From Chryseobacterium phosphatilyticum (GTDB lineage Bacteria; Bacteroidota; Bacteroidia; Flavobacteriales; Weeksellaceae), in assembly GCF_002899825.2 (NCBI RefSeq), contig NZ_PPED02000001.1, positions 992,001 through 1,056,000 of the forward strand: 64,000 nucleotides of DNA, in the 5' to 3' direction. Shown piece after piece: positions 33,785 to 42,489 of this stretch (the first letter of the stretch is position 1; each line of letters starts with the position of its first letter). The notes beneath the pieces were generated by a model that was not told where the DNA came from, did no database searches, and saw only the letters and a program-made list of their open reading frames with translations. Position numbers and translations under genes: made by a program.

Positions 33785-34435
33785 TTATTCGGAATCTTTT
33801 AAATTATCATAGGTTTGCCCCAGTAAAAAAGATATTGCTTTTTTTATTTTATTGCGCCCCTCCTCCGTACTAACATCTATTCCACAAAAAATACTGCCGT
33901 TCATCTCAGCATACAAATTAAGGTAATAAAGCCCTGAAACCATGATAGCCATTATAGAACGAATATCGTCAGAATGCTTTCCAAAGTTATCACCATTCAT
34001 GAGCTTAAAAATATATTCTCCGTTTTCTTCTTGGGTATCGGTTAGTTTTTTTAATGCTTTTCTGGGCTCAGACAGACGCCACAGTAATAATTTCTGTGCT
34101 TCTTTATTTTGATGAACATAATCAAATTGTGACAACATCATTTCTGTCATAAATGATTTTCCTCCATCATCTACTCTCGGCTTTATATGTTCCAGTTCCT
34201 CGGGTGTTATTTTGCTCCAAAAGTCTTGAGAGCGGATATATTCATCCATCAAACCATCTATTCCCCCAAAATAGGTATAGATCATTTTTTTATCTACTCC
34301 GGCGGTAGTGGCAATAGCATTTACTTTTAACCCTGTGTATCCTTTTGTTTTTAAAATTTTTCCAACCGCATCCAAAAACTTCTTTTTGCTTCGTTCTTTA
34401 TTACGAATACTGCCTCCTGCTGATTTTCTTTCCAT
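33785..34435 (-). CDS. TetR-family regulator C (third tandem paralog)
   Basis: The 216-residue protein begins MERKSAGGSIRNKERSKKKF, with helix-turn-helix NAIATTAGVDKKMIYTYFGG and the shared ligand-domain blocks EAQKLLLWRLSEPRKALKKL and GSIFCGIDV. It differs from B mainly in the middle of the ligand domain. A minus-strand -7-like box TAAACTTG (34456-34463) precedes it, and the perfect operator of U4 (34485-34498) lies between that and the plus-strand box. Spacing matches the other two divergent pairs. Confidence 0.92.
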   Translation of the reverse strand: MERKSAGGSIRNKERSKKKFLDAVGKILKTKGYTGLKVNAIATTAGVDKKMIYTYFGGIDGLMDEYIRSQDFWSKITPEELEHIKPRVDDGGKSFMTEMMLSQFDYVHQNKEAQKLLLWRLSEPRKALKKLTDTQEENGEYIFKLMNGDNFGKHSDDIRSIMAIMVSGLYYLNLYAEMNGSIFCGIDVSTEEGRNKIKKAISFLLGQTYDNLKDSE

Positions 34436-34484
34436 GGTAAAATCGTTCGATGGTACAAGTTTAAGAAAATTTTAATGATATTGC

Positions 34485-34515
34485 ACACTTATAAGTGTCT
34501 TATTTTATATATTTG
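34485..34515 (+). promoter_or_regulatory. Operator/promoter U4
   Basis: The perfect palindrome ACACTT-AT-AAGTGT (34485-34498) is followed by CTTATTTTA and the -7 box TATATTTG (34508-34515). The minus-strand box of regulator C is at 34456-34463. Confidence 0.8.
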
Positions 34516-34519
34516 CACA

Positions 34520-34692
34520 AACTAAGACCAACACTATACACAAAAAACACAGGTTACGTTGAAAAATTAAGATTTTAAATTGCGTAATGTTCCCCTGATT
34601 GAAGACAAGTTAGTTCGTACATTAAGTGATTATGGTAAAAACACTCATTGTAACAGCATCATTAGATTTCTAGTGGTGCTGTTTTGATTTTG
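34520..34692 (+). ncRNA. Predicted small RNA 4 of the TetR array
   Basis: About 170 nt. Leader ACAAACTAAGACCAACACTA, then AAAAAACAC, GGTTACGTTGAAAAATTAAG, a central GTTCCCCTGATTGAAGACAA and TATGGTAAAAACACT before the terminator. The central block aligns with RNAs 1 and 2. ATG followed by TTC-CCC-TGA shows the conserved core is not a gene. Confidence 0.55.
34652..34692 (+). terminator. Terminator of small RNA 4
   Basis: Stem AACAGCATCATTAG (34652-34665) / CTAGTGGTGCTGTT (34670-34683) with two G-U pairs and a four-base loop, followed by TTGATTTT. The stem is homologous to those of RNAs 1 and 3. Confidence 0.8.
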
Positions 34693-34696
34693 AAGA

Positions 34697-34936
34697 ATGA
34701 AGTATCAACAAAGAAAGGTATTGCTGCACTTTGTATTTAAGGAAACCTGTAAAAATATCCTGATCATAAAGCCTGCTTTTACTAAAGATAATTTATCATC
34801 ATTACAACAAATTAATAAGAGCGACGACTTACGCAAAAAAAGGGCACTGGATGCTTCTAAAATTCGTATTCATGAAGCATGGGAAGTACATTGGGACTTA
34901 CGAGAGAACGGTTGGAAAAAGATGTTCGGGAAGTAG
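34697..34936 (+). CDS. Doubtful small frame, possible gene remnant
   Basis: This 79-codon frame starts just after the terminator of RNA 4 and has no promoter of its own. Its second half (KKRALDASKIRIHEAWEVHW and on) looks more protein-like than the first, so it may be the end of a decayed gene. No family was recognised. A bidirectional terminator lies about 55 bases downstream. Confidence 0.25.
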   Translation: MKYQQRKVLLHFVFKETCKNILIIKPAFTKDNLSSLQQINKSDDLRKKRALDASKIRIHEAWEVHWDLRENGWKKMFGK

Positions 34937-34990
34937 GACATCTTTAGCTGCTGAAGAAAATACCTTGGCAAATAACATAAGTACCATATT

Positions 34991-35030
34991 AATCAAAAGA
35001 CTACCTCAAAAATGAGGTAGCCTTTTGATT
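34991..35030. terminator. Bidirectional terminator
   Basis: Long inverted repeat AATCAAAAGACTACCTC (34991-35007) / GAGGTAGCCTTTTGATT (35014-35030) with one mismatch and a six-base loop; A/T runs on both strands. It serves the minus-strand pgl operon. Confidence 0.85.
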
Positions 35031-35093
35031 TTATTAAAAATGTTTTTTTATCTATATAGTATACGTATTCAGAGTTTTACATTTTACAATGTT

Positions 35094-35804
35094 TTAGCTA
35101 CTGGCTTTTTCATCCGTAAAAAACTGGAATCCTTCTTTTTTCTCAATGAGCTGCATAGGGTAAAGTGTGGGATTATATTCTCCGTTTAGCACCTCATTCA
35201 GGGCATGTTTTTTAGATTCCCCGAATGCTACGACCAATATATTTTCAGCTTTGTTGATTAATGGCGCGGTCAACGTAATTCTAAACATTTCCTGAGGTTT
35301 CAGATAGTAGGCAGACACCCACTTTTCTTTTTCGTTCACGACGTCTTCACCCGGAAATAACGACGCAGTATGGCCATCATCCCCCATTCCTAAAAGGATA
35401 AAATCGAAAATCCCATCGTTTCCAAGAATGTTTTTAATTTTCTGTTCGTATTCTCTGGCGTAATCTTCAGGTTCTGTTCCGTCCTGATACATCGGAAAAA
35501 TGTGATCTTTATTCACGGGAACATGGTCAAGAAGAGCTTCAAAAGTCATTTTTGCATTGCTTTTATCATCATTCAAAGACACCCATCGTTCGTCAACCCA
35601 AAAAAAATACACCTTACTCCATTCAATTTTATTTGAGTATTCTTCTGTAGCCAGCAATTTAAAAATGGCTTTAGGAGAAGAACCTCCACTTAAGGCTACT
35701 GTAAATTGATTATGTTTCTGAATCGATTGTTTTGAAAGATCTACAAAAGTATCCGCTGCTTTTTTATACAGTTTCTCCAGGTCATCAAATACGGTAATAT
35801 TCAT
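35094..35804 (-). CDS. pgl: 6-phosphogluconolactonase
   Basis: The 236-residue enzyme hydrolyses 6-phosphogluconolactone, the second step of the oxidative pentose phosphate pathway. The glucosamine-6-phosphate-isomerase-like fold is shown by VALSGGSSPKAIFKLL (about residues 35-50), VYFFWVDERWV (about 66-76) and LLGMGDDGHTASLFPG (about 138-153) with the catalytic His. It is the last gene of the gnd-zwf-pgl operon, 29 bases after zwf, and ends before a strong terminator. Confidence 0.95.
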   Translation of the reverse strand: MNITVFDDLEKLYKKAADTFVDLSKQSIQKHNQFTVALSGGSSPKAIFKLLATEEYSNKIEWSKVYFFWVDERWVSLNDDKSNAKMTFEALLDHVPVNKDHIFPMYQDGTEPEDYAREYEQKIKNILGNDGIFDFILLGMGDDGHTASLFPGEDVVNEKEKWVSAYYLKPQEMFRITLTAPLINKAENILVVAFGESKKHALNEVLNGEYNPTLYPMQLIEKKEGFQFFTDEKASS

Positions 35805-35833
35805 TTTCTGTCTGTTTAAGTTTTTAAATTGTT

Positions 35834-37315
35834 TTACACCCAGTTGTGGCCTTGTCTCTCCACCAGTGTATTGCTGTCTTCCGGACCCCAGCTTCCTGCT
35901 TTATAATTAGGAAATGACAAATCCTTATTATTCTCCCATGCTTCCTGAATGGTAGTCACAACGTCCCACGCCTCTTCTACCTGATCAGAACGCATAAATA
36001 ATGTAAGATCACCTAAAAGGGCATCCTGTAAAAGGGTTTCATAGGCTTCCGGAGTATCATCCTGACAGGCAAAATTATCAAAAATCATCTCTACCGGTTT
36101 AAGATCCATTGCCAGTCCCGGTTTTTTGGCCATAAACAGAAGTCTGATGTCCATCATAGGCTGAATATTAATGATCAACCTGTTGGCAGATAAATGATGG
36201 GGTGTATCTGAAAATGTAGAATGAGGAAGCGGCTTAAACTGGATGGTAATATAAGAATGCTTTTCTTTCATTTTTTTTCCGGTACGCACATAGAAAGGTA
36301 CATCCTGCCACCTTTCATTATCCAGATAAAATTTTATAGCTGCAAATGTTTCTGTATTTGAATCCGGAGCAATACCATTTTCCTGGCGATATCCTTTAAT
36401 TTCTCTTCCTCCGACAACACTTCTTCCATATTGCCCTCTTACTGCATAATGGTCAACCTGATCCGGGGAAATCCTGCGAATAGCTTTTAAAACATCCACT
36501 TTCCGGTCTCTGATTTCACCTGATTTCAAAGAAGCCGGTGGTTCCATAGCCACCATACACAAAATCTGCAGTAAATGGTTTTGAATCATATCTTTCAACG
36601 CCCCCGTCTGCTCATAAAAAGCACCTCTGGTTTCCACTCCTACTTCTTCGGCTACCGTGATCTGTACAGATTCAATATATTTATGATCCCACAACGGTTC
36701 AAAAATAGAATTTCCAAATCTGAACGCCAGGATATTCTGTACGGTTTCTTTTCCGAGATAATGATCAATACGATAGATTTGCTCTTCTTCAAACGTTTCA
36801 GCCAAAAGGCTGTTGAGTTCAGCTGCCGATTGTTTGTTATGTCCAAAAGGTTTTTCAATAATGATACGGTCTTTTTTAGGATCAGAAGCTAATGAAGTAT
36901 TCTTGATGTGATTCGAAATCGTTGAAATAAAATTAGGAGCGATTGATAAATAGAACAACCGGTTAGCCCTCATTCCATAAACGGCATCAAAATCCTGTAA
37001 TTTCTTATATAAATCTTTGTATGAGCTTTCTTCGTCCAATTGATGTTGGAAGTAAGTAATATGTGCCTGAAAGCCTGCCCAATCTTCAGAAGTCACCTTT
37101 TTTCTTGAAAAACTTTCCAGGTTTTCTTTGATGTAATTTCTGAAATATTCATCCGTGTTTTCGGCTCTTCCTAATGCAATAATATTAAAGCCTTTAGGCA
37201 TTCTGCCGTCAATATATAAATTATAAAAAGCCGGAAAAAGTTTTCTTTTCGCCAGATCTCCTGTTGCCCCAAAAATAATAATCGTTGTGGGCTGTAACAT
37301 TCTATTCTCGTTCAT
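35834..37315 (-). CDS. zwf: Glucose-6-phosphate 1-dehydrogenase
   Basis: The 493-residue NADP-dependent enzyme starts the oxidative pentose phosphate pathway. It has the N-terminal coenzyme loop IIFGATGDLAKRKLFPA (about 13-29), the substrate and catalytic block RIDHYLGKETVQNILAFRF (about 181-199) and IIEKPFGHN just before it. Length is typical. It lies 12 bases after gnd and 29 bases before pgl in one minus-strand operon. Confidence 0.97.
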   Translation of the reverse strand: MNENRMLQPTTIIIFGATGDLAKRKLFPAFYNLYIDGRMPKGFNIIALGRAENTDEYFRNYIKENLESFSRKKVTSEDWAGFQAHITYFQHQLDEESSYKDLYKKLQDFDAVYGMRANRLFYLSIAPNFISTISNHIKNTSLASDPKKDRIIIEKPFGHNKQSAAELNSLLAETFEEEQIYRIDHYLGKETVQNILAFRFGNSIFEPLWDHKYIESVQITVAEEVGVETRGAFYEQTGALKDMIQNHLLQILCMVAMEPPASLKSGEIRDRKVDVLKAIRRISPDQVDHYAVRGQYGRSVVGGREIKGYRQENGIAPDSNTETFAAIKFYLDNERWQDVPFYVRTGKKMKEKHSYITIQFKPLPHSTFSDTPHHLSANRLIINIQPMMDIRLLFMAKKPGLAMDLKPVEMIFDNFACQDDTPEAYETLLQDALLGDLTLFMRSDQVEEAWDVVTTIQEAWENNKDLSFPNYKAGSWGPEDSNTLVERQGHNWV

Positions 37316-37327
37316 TTTTACCGGATA

Positions 37328-38746
37328 TTATGGGTTTAGACTATGCCATGAAGTGTGGAATACACCTTCTCTGTCGATTCTCTGGTAGGTATGAGCTCCA
37401 AAATAATCACGTTGAGCCTGGATTAAATTGATCGGCAGATATTCTGTAGTATAGGCATCAAAATATCCGAGAGCAGTTTGAATTCCTAAGCTTGAAATTC
37501 CGTTTGAAACAGCAAAAGCAGACGTCTTTCTTAAAGAACCTAGTTTTTCCTTAACGATTAAAGCAATATCAGAATCCAAAAGGATATTAGATAAATCAGG
37601 ATCTTTGGTATATGCTGTATAAAACTTCTCCAGTAAAACTGAACGGATGATGCAACCACCTCTCCATATTTTTACCACATCCTTCAAAGGAATTTCAAAT
37701 TTGTATTCTTCAGACGCCTTTACCAGTAAGGCCAATCCTTGCGCATAACTAATGAGGGTGGCCAGATACAAAGCATCTCCGACTTCCCGGATAAATAATG
37801 CCGTGTCTTCCGGAGTGGCAATTTCTGCTTTAGGATACAACTGAGAAGCCTGAACCCTCTCCTCTTTATATGCTGATAAAATTCTTGAAGTTACCGCAAT
37901 ATCAATGGTTGGAATAGAAACTCCAATCTCCATTGCCTGCTCGGAAGTCCATTTTCCGGTTCCTTTGGCTCCTGCTTTATCTAAAATCTGATCAACAAGA
38001 TGCTGATCTGTTAATGAATCTTTCTGTTGGAAAATATCTCTGGTGATTTCAATCAGGAACGAGTTCATTTCCCCGTTATTCCATTCTTTAAAAACTTCAT
38101 ATAATTGATCATTATTCAGTTTTGCTCCTCTTTTCAGCAAGTCATATGCTTCACTGATAAGTTGCATAATCGCATACTCGATTCCGTTGTGCACCATCTT
38201 TACATAGTTTCCGGCAGAACCTTTCCCCATATAGGCTGTACATGCTTCATTATCAACTTTTGCGGCAATAGACTCCAGCATCGGTTTAAGAAGATTAAAA
38301 GCTTCCGGATCTCCACCCGGCATAATACTCGGTCCCGTTCGGGCTCCCTTTTCACCTCCGGAAACTCCCATTCCCATAAAGTGCAGATTTTTCGAGGCAA
38401 GATCAGCAATACGTCTGTTTGTATCCTCAAAATAGGAATTACCGGCATCAATCACGATATCTCCTTTGTCTAAAAATGGGGTCATGTTTTCCAATACCGC
38501 ATCCACGGGCTTTCCTGCAGGAACCATCAGAATAATTTTTCTTGGACTTTCCAGTGCGGAAACAAAATCTTCTAAAGAACCGATACCTTTAACCTTCATT
38601 GTTGAAGTGGCACCCTCCTGTAATTCTTTTACTTTCTCTTCATCAAGGTCAAATCCTGCGATTGAGAAACCATTATCTGCAATATTATAAAGAAGATTTC
38701 GCCCCATTACTCCAAGGCCAACCATTCCGTAATTATATCTCTCCAT
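37328..38746 (-). CDS. gnd: 6-phosphogluconate dehydrogenase (decarboxylating)
   Basis: The 472-residue enzyme makes ribulose 5-phosphate, CO2 and NADPH. The Rossmann start GLGVMGRNLLYNIADNGF and the signature GMGVSGGEKGARTGPSIMPG (about 126-145) are clear. Further on are AGAKGTGKWT and the C-terminal tail HTSWHS. Length is typical of the long dimeric form. It is the first gene of the gnd-zwf-pgl operon, so all three oxidative steps are transcribed together, in reverse order of the pathway. No TAnnTTTG box was seen within the 370 bases upstream. Confidence 0.97.
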   Translation of the reverse strand: MERYNYGMVGLGVMGRNLLYNIADNGFSIAGFDLDEEKVKELQEGATSTMKVKGIGSLEDFVSALESPRKIILMVPAGKPVDAVLENMTPFLDKGDIVIDAGNSYFEDTNRRIADLASKNLHFMGMGVSGGEKGARTGPSIMPGGDPEAFNLLKPMLESIAAKVDNEACTAYMGKGSAGNYVKMVHNGIEYAIMQLISEAYDLLKRGAKLNNDQLYEVFKEWNNGEMNSFLIEITRDIFQQKDSLTDQHLVDQILDKAGAKGTGKWTSEQAMEIGVSIPTIDIAVTSRILSAYKEERVQASQLYPKAEIATPEDTALFIREVGDALYLATLISYAQGLALLVKASEEYKFEIPLKDVVKIWRGGCIIRSVLLEKFYTAYTKDPDLSNILLDSDIALIVKEKLGSLRKTSAFAVSNGISSLGIQTALGYFDAYTTEYLPINLIQAQRDYFGAHTYQRIDREGVFHTSWHSLNP

Positions 38747-39116
38747 TGTATTGATATTAATATGAATTCTATTATACAGAGAATAAAATTACGCAAATGC
38801 TTATGAGGAAAAAAATAAAGCAGGAAAAAATTTTCAGACCTTTTTACTTATTGTTCATTTATAAGTTGATACAATTGTATTTTTTTTTAGGTTTAAATTT
38901 TTAAAGAAAAATAAAAAAATACTTTTTTTATTTAACAGGATTTCATTTACTTAATTGGAGTCTCTAAATATCAATGTTTTACCATAAAAAACATCATCTC
39001 GGAATAGTGAATTTTCAATAAACGGAACAAAATTCAATCATTATAATGGGAATGATCTATTAAAATGGTACTGGTATTTGAAATAATTAAACTTATCTTT
39101 ACCAAAATTTAAATTA
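38747..39116. other. Intergenic region between divergent gnd and a hypothetical gene
   Basis: The 370 AT-rich bases hold no gene-like frame and no clear palindrome. A box one base off the consensus (TATCTTTA, 39094-39101) may serve the plus-strand gene. Confidence 0.4.
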
Positions 39117-39476
39117 ATGAACTACAAGCTTGAGCTCAATACTCAGGAGCCTAATTCTAAAATTGTTTTTAATACCATCATATTTGATTCTTTTAAAATT
39201 AATATAGTTGAAAGATATATTGGATCTGCGAAATCCCGTCCTACATTGTGTGAGGCTTTATTTAAAGTAAGAACTTTGGATGATCAACTTGTTCAAAGAA
39301 GAGATGGCAATACGAGGGTAAAAATTAAAGGGGATGATTTTGAAACCTATCAGGGATTATCAAGAATGCTGAATTCGTACGAATACAAAAACAAGCTCCT
39401 TAGCAGAAAGGATGCAGATCAGGACTATGTGCATTTTATTCTGAGGATGGTTATTATGAATTACGATCTTAACTAG
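39117..39476 (+). CDS. Hypothetical protein
   Basis: This 119-residue soluble protein has mixed alpha/beta composition and is rich in Lys, Arg and Asp. It has no signal peptide, membrane segment or motif that was recognised. The frame has even codon usage and a plausible ATG, and a strong terminator sits 143 bases after its stop, so it is probably a real gene. It stands alone between gnd and the Fe-alcohol dehydrogenase gene. Confidence 0.6.
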   Translation: MNYKLELNTQEPNSKIVFNTIIFDSFKINIVERYIGSAKSRPTLCEALFKVRTLDDQLVQRRDGNTRVKIKGDDFETYQGLSRMLNSYEYKNKLLSRKDADQDYVHFILRMVIMNYDLN

Positions 39477-39619
39477 TTGTATTTGCGTTTTTGCTGATAC
39501 AGATATTTCTTGATGTCTTCCGTAAAAAATTACTCAACATTCGCTGCTTTACTGACCCATTTCAGATGTAATACAGGGAGTGATGTGCACTGTTTTTAAA
39601 GTAAGAACAATAAGTATAC

Positions 39620-39656
39620 AAAGCCCGGAACTTCGTTAAAAGAAGTTCCGGGCTTT
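39620..39656 (+). terminator. Strong intrinsic terminator
   Basis: Perfect 15-bp arms AAAGCCCGGAACTTC (39620-39634) and GAAGTTCCGGGCTTT (39642-39656), seven-base loop. The plus-strand tail is GCCTTA, so the U-run is poor on this strand. It lies downstream of the hypothetical gene. Confidence 0.65.
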
Positions 39657-39704
39657 GCCTTACCATAAGTATTCAATTTATATTATTCTGTATTCTTCAG
39701 AATG

Positions 39705-39733
39705 AAAACAAAAAAAGCCCCAATAAAGGGGCT
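39705..39733 (-). terminator. Terminator of the Fe-alcohol dehydrogenase gene
   Basis: Arms AGCCCC (39716-39721) and GGGGCT (39728-39733). On the minus strand the hairpin is followed by TTTTTTTGTTTTC, a good U-run, 25 bases after the stop codon. Confidence 0.8.
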
Positions 39734-39757
39734 AAAAGTGATTTAAAAGTTACTTTT

Positions 39758-40927
39758 TTATGCGCTTACTGTTGCCTTTTCAGTATATACCACCCCTTCA
39801 TAGCAAGCATTGTAGATTACTTTTAACTCATCTAATGTAGGAACTCTCGGGTTAAAGCCTGTACAGGGATCTGCCAAAGCATTGGCTGCAATGTAATCAA
39901 GATTTTTATCCCAATCTTCTCTTGAGATTCCAAACTCTTTGATCGCTGACTGATTGTTAACATCGGAGCGCAGAGTCTCAATAGCCTGAGCAAGTTCTTC
40001 ACTTGTTTCTTTTCCAATGACCCTTGCCAGATCAGGATAACGTTCTGTTGCGAATGAATTGTACCGGATTACATTCGGAAGGAAAATGGCATTAGAAGCT
40101 CCGTGAGGAATTCCGTACAGTGCACCTACCTGATGAGATAAAGAGTGAACAATTCCCAACCATGCATTATTAAATGCAAGACCTGCCATAAACGAGGCAT
40201 CATGCATATTCTGACGAGCCTGAATATCATCAGGAGATTCAACTGCTTTTTTAAGATTATCAAAAACAATCTCTAATCCACCCCTGGACAAAGCGTCAGC
40301 AATATTATTATCAATATTTGAAACATAAGCTTCCACACAATGTGTTAATGCATCCAATCCTGTATTAGAGGTAACATGGGCAGGCATTGACGCACAGATT
40401 TCTCCGTCAACAATCGCAATATCCGGAGTCAACTCATAAGAAACAACAGGATATTTTACTCCTTTTTCTCTATCTGTAATAACAGCAAGACCGGTTGTTT
40501 CGGTTCCTGTTCCACTGGTAGAAGGAATCGCTATAAATTTTGCTTTGTTTCTCAGAACGGGTACAGTAAAAGGTTTTATTAAGGCCTCAAATTCCACCTC
40601 AGGGTATTCATAAAACACCCACATAATTTTTGCTGCGTCAATGGCTGAACATCCTCCTAACCCTATAATCCAGTCCGGCTGAAATGTTTTCATCACCTCA
40701 GCTCCTTTCAGACAAGTTGCAGATGAAGGGTCTTCTTCTACTCCTTCAAAAATCTGAGTTTCGATCCCGGCTTCATTAAGGTAAGCCACCGCCTTGTCAA
40801 GAGTTCCGCTCTTCTTCATCGAACTTCCTCCTGTCACAATAACTGCTTTTTTACCCTTGATATTCTTTAATTCATCAAGACTTCCCGCACCATGGAAAAC
40901 CTCTCCCGCAATAAATAATTTGCTCAT
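39758..40927 (-). CDS. Iron-containing alcohol dehydrogenase
   Basis: The 389-residue NAD(P)-dependent enzyme belongs to the group III metal alcohol dehydrogenases. It has the coenzyme motif GLGGCSAIDAAK, IPSTSGTGTETT, GLDALTHCVEAYVS and the metal-ligand block IVHSLSHQVGALYGIPHGAS. Length is typical. A minus-strand -7 box TAATTTTG (40951-40958) gives it its own promoter between it and the upstream AraC-type gene on the same strand, which probably controls it. The natural alcohol is unknown. Confidence 0.92.
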   Translation of the reverse strand: MSKLFIAGEVFHGAGSLDELKNIKGKKAVIVTGGSSMKKSGTLDKAVAYLNEAGIETQIFEGVEEDPSSATCLKGAEVMKTFQPDWIIGLGGCSAIDAAKIMWVFYEYPEVEFEALIKPFTVPVLRNKAKFIAIPSTSGTGTETTGLAVITDREKGVKYPVVSYELTPDIAIVDGEICASMPAHVTSNTGLDALTHCVEAYVSNIDNNIADALSRGGLEIVFDNLKKAVESPDDIQARQNMHDASFMAGLAFNNAWLGIVHSLSHQVGALYGIPHGASNAIFLPNVIRYNSFATERYPDLARVIGKETSEELAQAIETLRSDVNNQSAIKEFGISREDWDKNLDYIAANALADPCTGFNPRVPTLDELKVIYNACYEGVVYTEKATVSA

Positions 40928-40993
40928 TTTTTATTTAATTTTTAATGAAACAAAATTAGATAAGCCTCAACGAGCTATGTTATACAAACAGGA

Positions 40994-41878
40994 CTATCCG
41001 TTATACATTTGCGCCAGTTCCTGCTGGAGTTCAGTAGGGGTTTCTTTGAGTTTTGCTTTTACAAATTTATTGAGTGCCGATGGAGAGTTGAATCCCAGAT
41101 CAAAGGCAATTTCCTTGTGGGAAAGATCAGAAAACATTAATTGGCGTTTGATTTCCGTTAAAATCCGGTTATGTATCGCCTGAATAGCCGTTTCTCCGCA
41201 ATGTTTTTTGGTGATTGAGTTTAATTTTTTCGGCGTAACAGCTAATGTATCAGCGTAATATTGCACGGTTCTGTATTGCTTGTAATGCTCGTTCAGAAGT
41301 TTCTTAAATCTCACGTACACAGGTTGGTCAGCTGTTTTTTGATTCAGAATCGGATGCAAACCGTGAACAGATTCAATTAATCCCAGAAGAAAAATTTTAA
41401 TATAAAATCTTGCCTGCTCCTTCTTGATAAGGGTGGGCTGTTCATAAATGTCTCTGATCATCGAAATGTTCTGTAAGCTTTGTTCAAACACGTGAGGGTC
41501 AAGAATTGTACAATTAAGCTGTGTAGAAAGGTTTACATTATAAGTACTCAACTCATTTTTCAGTATATCAGAACAAAATAAAATTTCCTCAAAAAGAATG
41601 ATTTTCCCTGTCAGATCTTCACTTAAATCAGTCACAAAATGAACCTGATCAGGAAATATTACCGAAATCTTTCCGGCTTTGAGTCCATGAATCCTATCTT
41701 CAATATGGATTTTGATTTTCCCTTTTTCTACTACAACAATACAAAAATGATCTTTTTTGTGAGGTTTTATGTATTGGTTCAAATGATCTTTATTCAGATC
41801 AAAAATTCTAAAAGACAAACTTTTATCTTCCTCTTTTTGAATATTTTTTTTGATTTCCAGTTTCTTCATAATTCCCAT
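40994..41878 (-). CDS. AraC-family transcriptional regulator
   Basis: From ATG 41878 the protein has 294 residues; ATG 41869 is also possible. The frame extends to 41905, but a minus-strand -7 box (TACATTTG, 41903-41910) overlaps that codon and excludes it. The N-terminal cupin sensing part contains HFCIVVVEKGKIKIHIEDRI. The C-terminal double helix-turn-helix contains YADTLAVTPKKLNSITKK and LSHKEIAFDLGFNSPSALNK. It probably regulates the alcohol dehydrogenase gene that follows 66 bases later. Confidence 0.88.
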   Translation of the reverse strand: MGIMKKLEIKKNIQKEEDKSLSFRIFDLNKDHLNQYIKPHKKDHFCIVVVEKGKIKIHIEDRIHGLKAGKISVIFPDQVHFVTDLSEDLTGKIILFEEILFCSDILKNELSTYNVNLSTQLNCTILDPHVFEQSLQNISMIRDIYEQPTLIKKEQARFYIKIFLLGLIESVHGLHPILNQKTADQPVYVRFKKLLNEHYKQYRTVQYYADTLAVTPKKLNSITKKHCGETAIQAIHNRILTEIKRQLMFSDLSHKEIAFDLGFNSPSALNKFVKAKLKETPTELQQELAQMYNG

Positions 41879-42027
41879 TTCAATGCCTTGTTTAAAGGAA
41901 AGCAAATGTAAGGCAAAATAAAGATAAGAGGTTACAAAATAAAAAAGACGGAAAAAAGATTTTTCCGTCCGGTTAATGATATTATCTATTTGTAGACTTT
42001 CCCATAAAAAAGTCCGAGGCCTTAGTC

Positions 42028-42435
42028 TTATTTTACCACTCCTTTGAATGAAAGTGTTTTAGGCGTTTTGCTTTCACTTGTGGTAACATTTACTGTTTTC
42101 ATAAATGGTCCGGCTGCTGCAGCGTTATAACTTGCTTCTACAAATCCTTTTTTCCCTGGCTGGATTGGCGTTTTTGTGTAATCAGCTGTTGTACATCCGC
42201 AAGAAGGAGCAACATTCTGGATAATGATCGGTGTTAAACCTGTATTGGTAAATTCAAATCTGATTAATTTTGGTTTTCCCTGAGGAATATTTCCCACATC
42301 AATAGATTCTTTATTCCATTTGATAGCATCAGCGAGTACATGTACCACTGACATCCCGCCATCAGCGATTACATTAGCATAAAAAGGAGAAAATGCCAAT
42401 ACGGCAAGTAGTGCAGTAATTTTTAAATTTTTCAT
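42028..42435 (-). CDS. DUF1573 domain protein, exported
   Basis: The 135-residue protein has a signal peptide (MKNLKITALLAVLAFSPFYA). The DUF1573 Ig-like domain is recognised by IDVGNIPQGKPKLIRFEFTN, IIQNVAPSCGCTTADY and PGKKGFVEASYN, with the conserved CGC pair. Proteins of this family are common in Bacteroidota and of unknown function. A minus-strand -7 box TACATTTG (42490-42497) precedes it. The gene is divergent from a histidine kinase, and repeats for a response regulator lie between the two promoters. Confidence 0.9.
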   Translation of the reverse strand: MKNLKITALLAVLAFSPFYANVIADGGMSVVHVLADAIKWNKESIDVGNIPQGKPKLIRFEFTNTGLTPIIIQNVAPSCGCTTADYTKTPIQPGKKGFVEASYNAAAAGPFMKTVNVTTSESKTPKTLSFKGVVK

Positions 42436-42489
42436 GAGTATATATTTTAATTATTAAACTTATATGACAGGTGTCGTCTTTTATTTCAG

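Larger units (their letters stand above)
34436..35093. other. Region after the TetR array: RNA 4, a doubtful small frame and a terminator
   Basis: This stretch holds operator/promoter U4, predicted RNA 4 with its terminator, an 79-codon frame of doubtful status (34697-34936) and a bidirectional terminator (34991-35030) shared with the pgl operon. No other gene is seen. Confidence 0.6.

Noticed and set aside
33655..33873. 72-codon plus-strand frame between small RNA 3 and TetR C
   Set aside because: It begins at the end of RNA 3's terminator, runs antisense into the TetR C gene and has no promoter.
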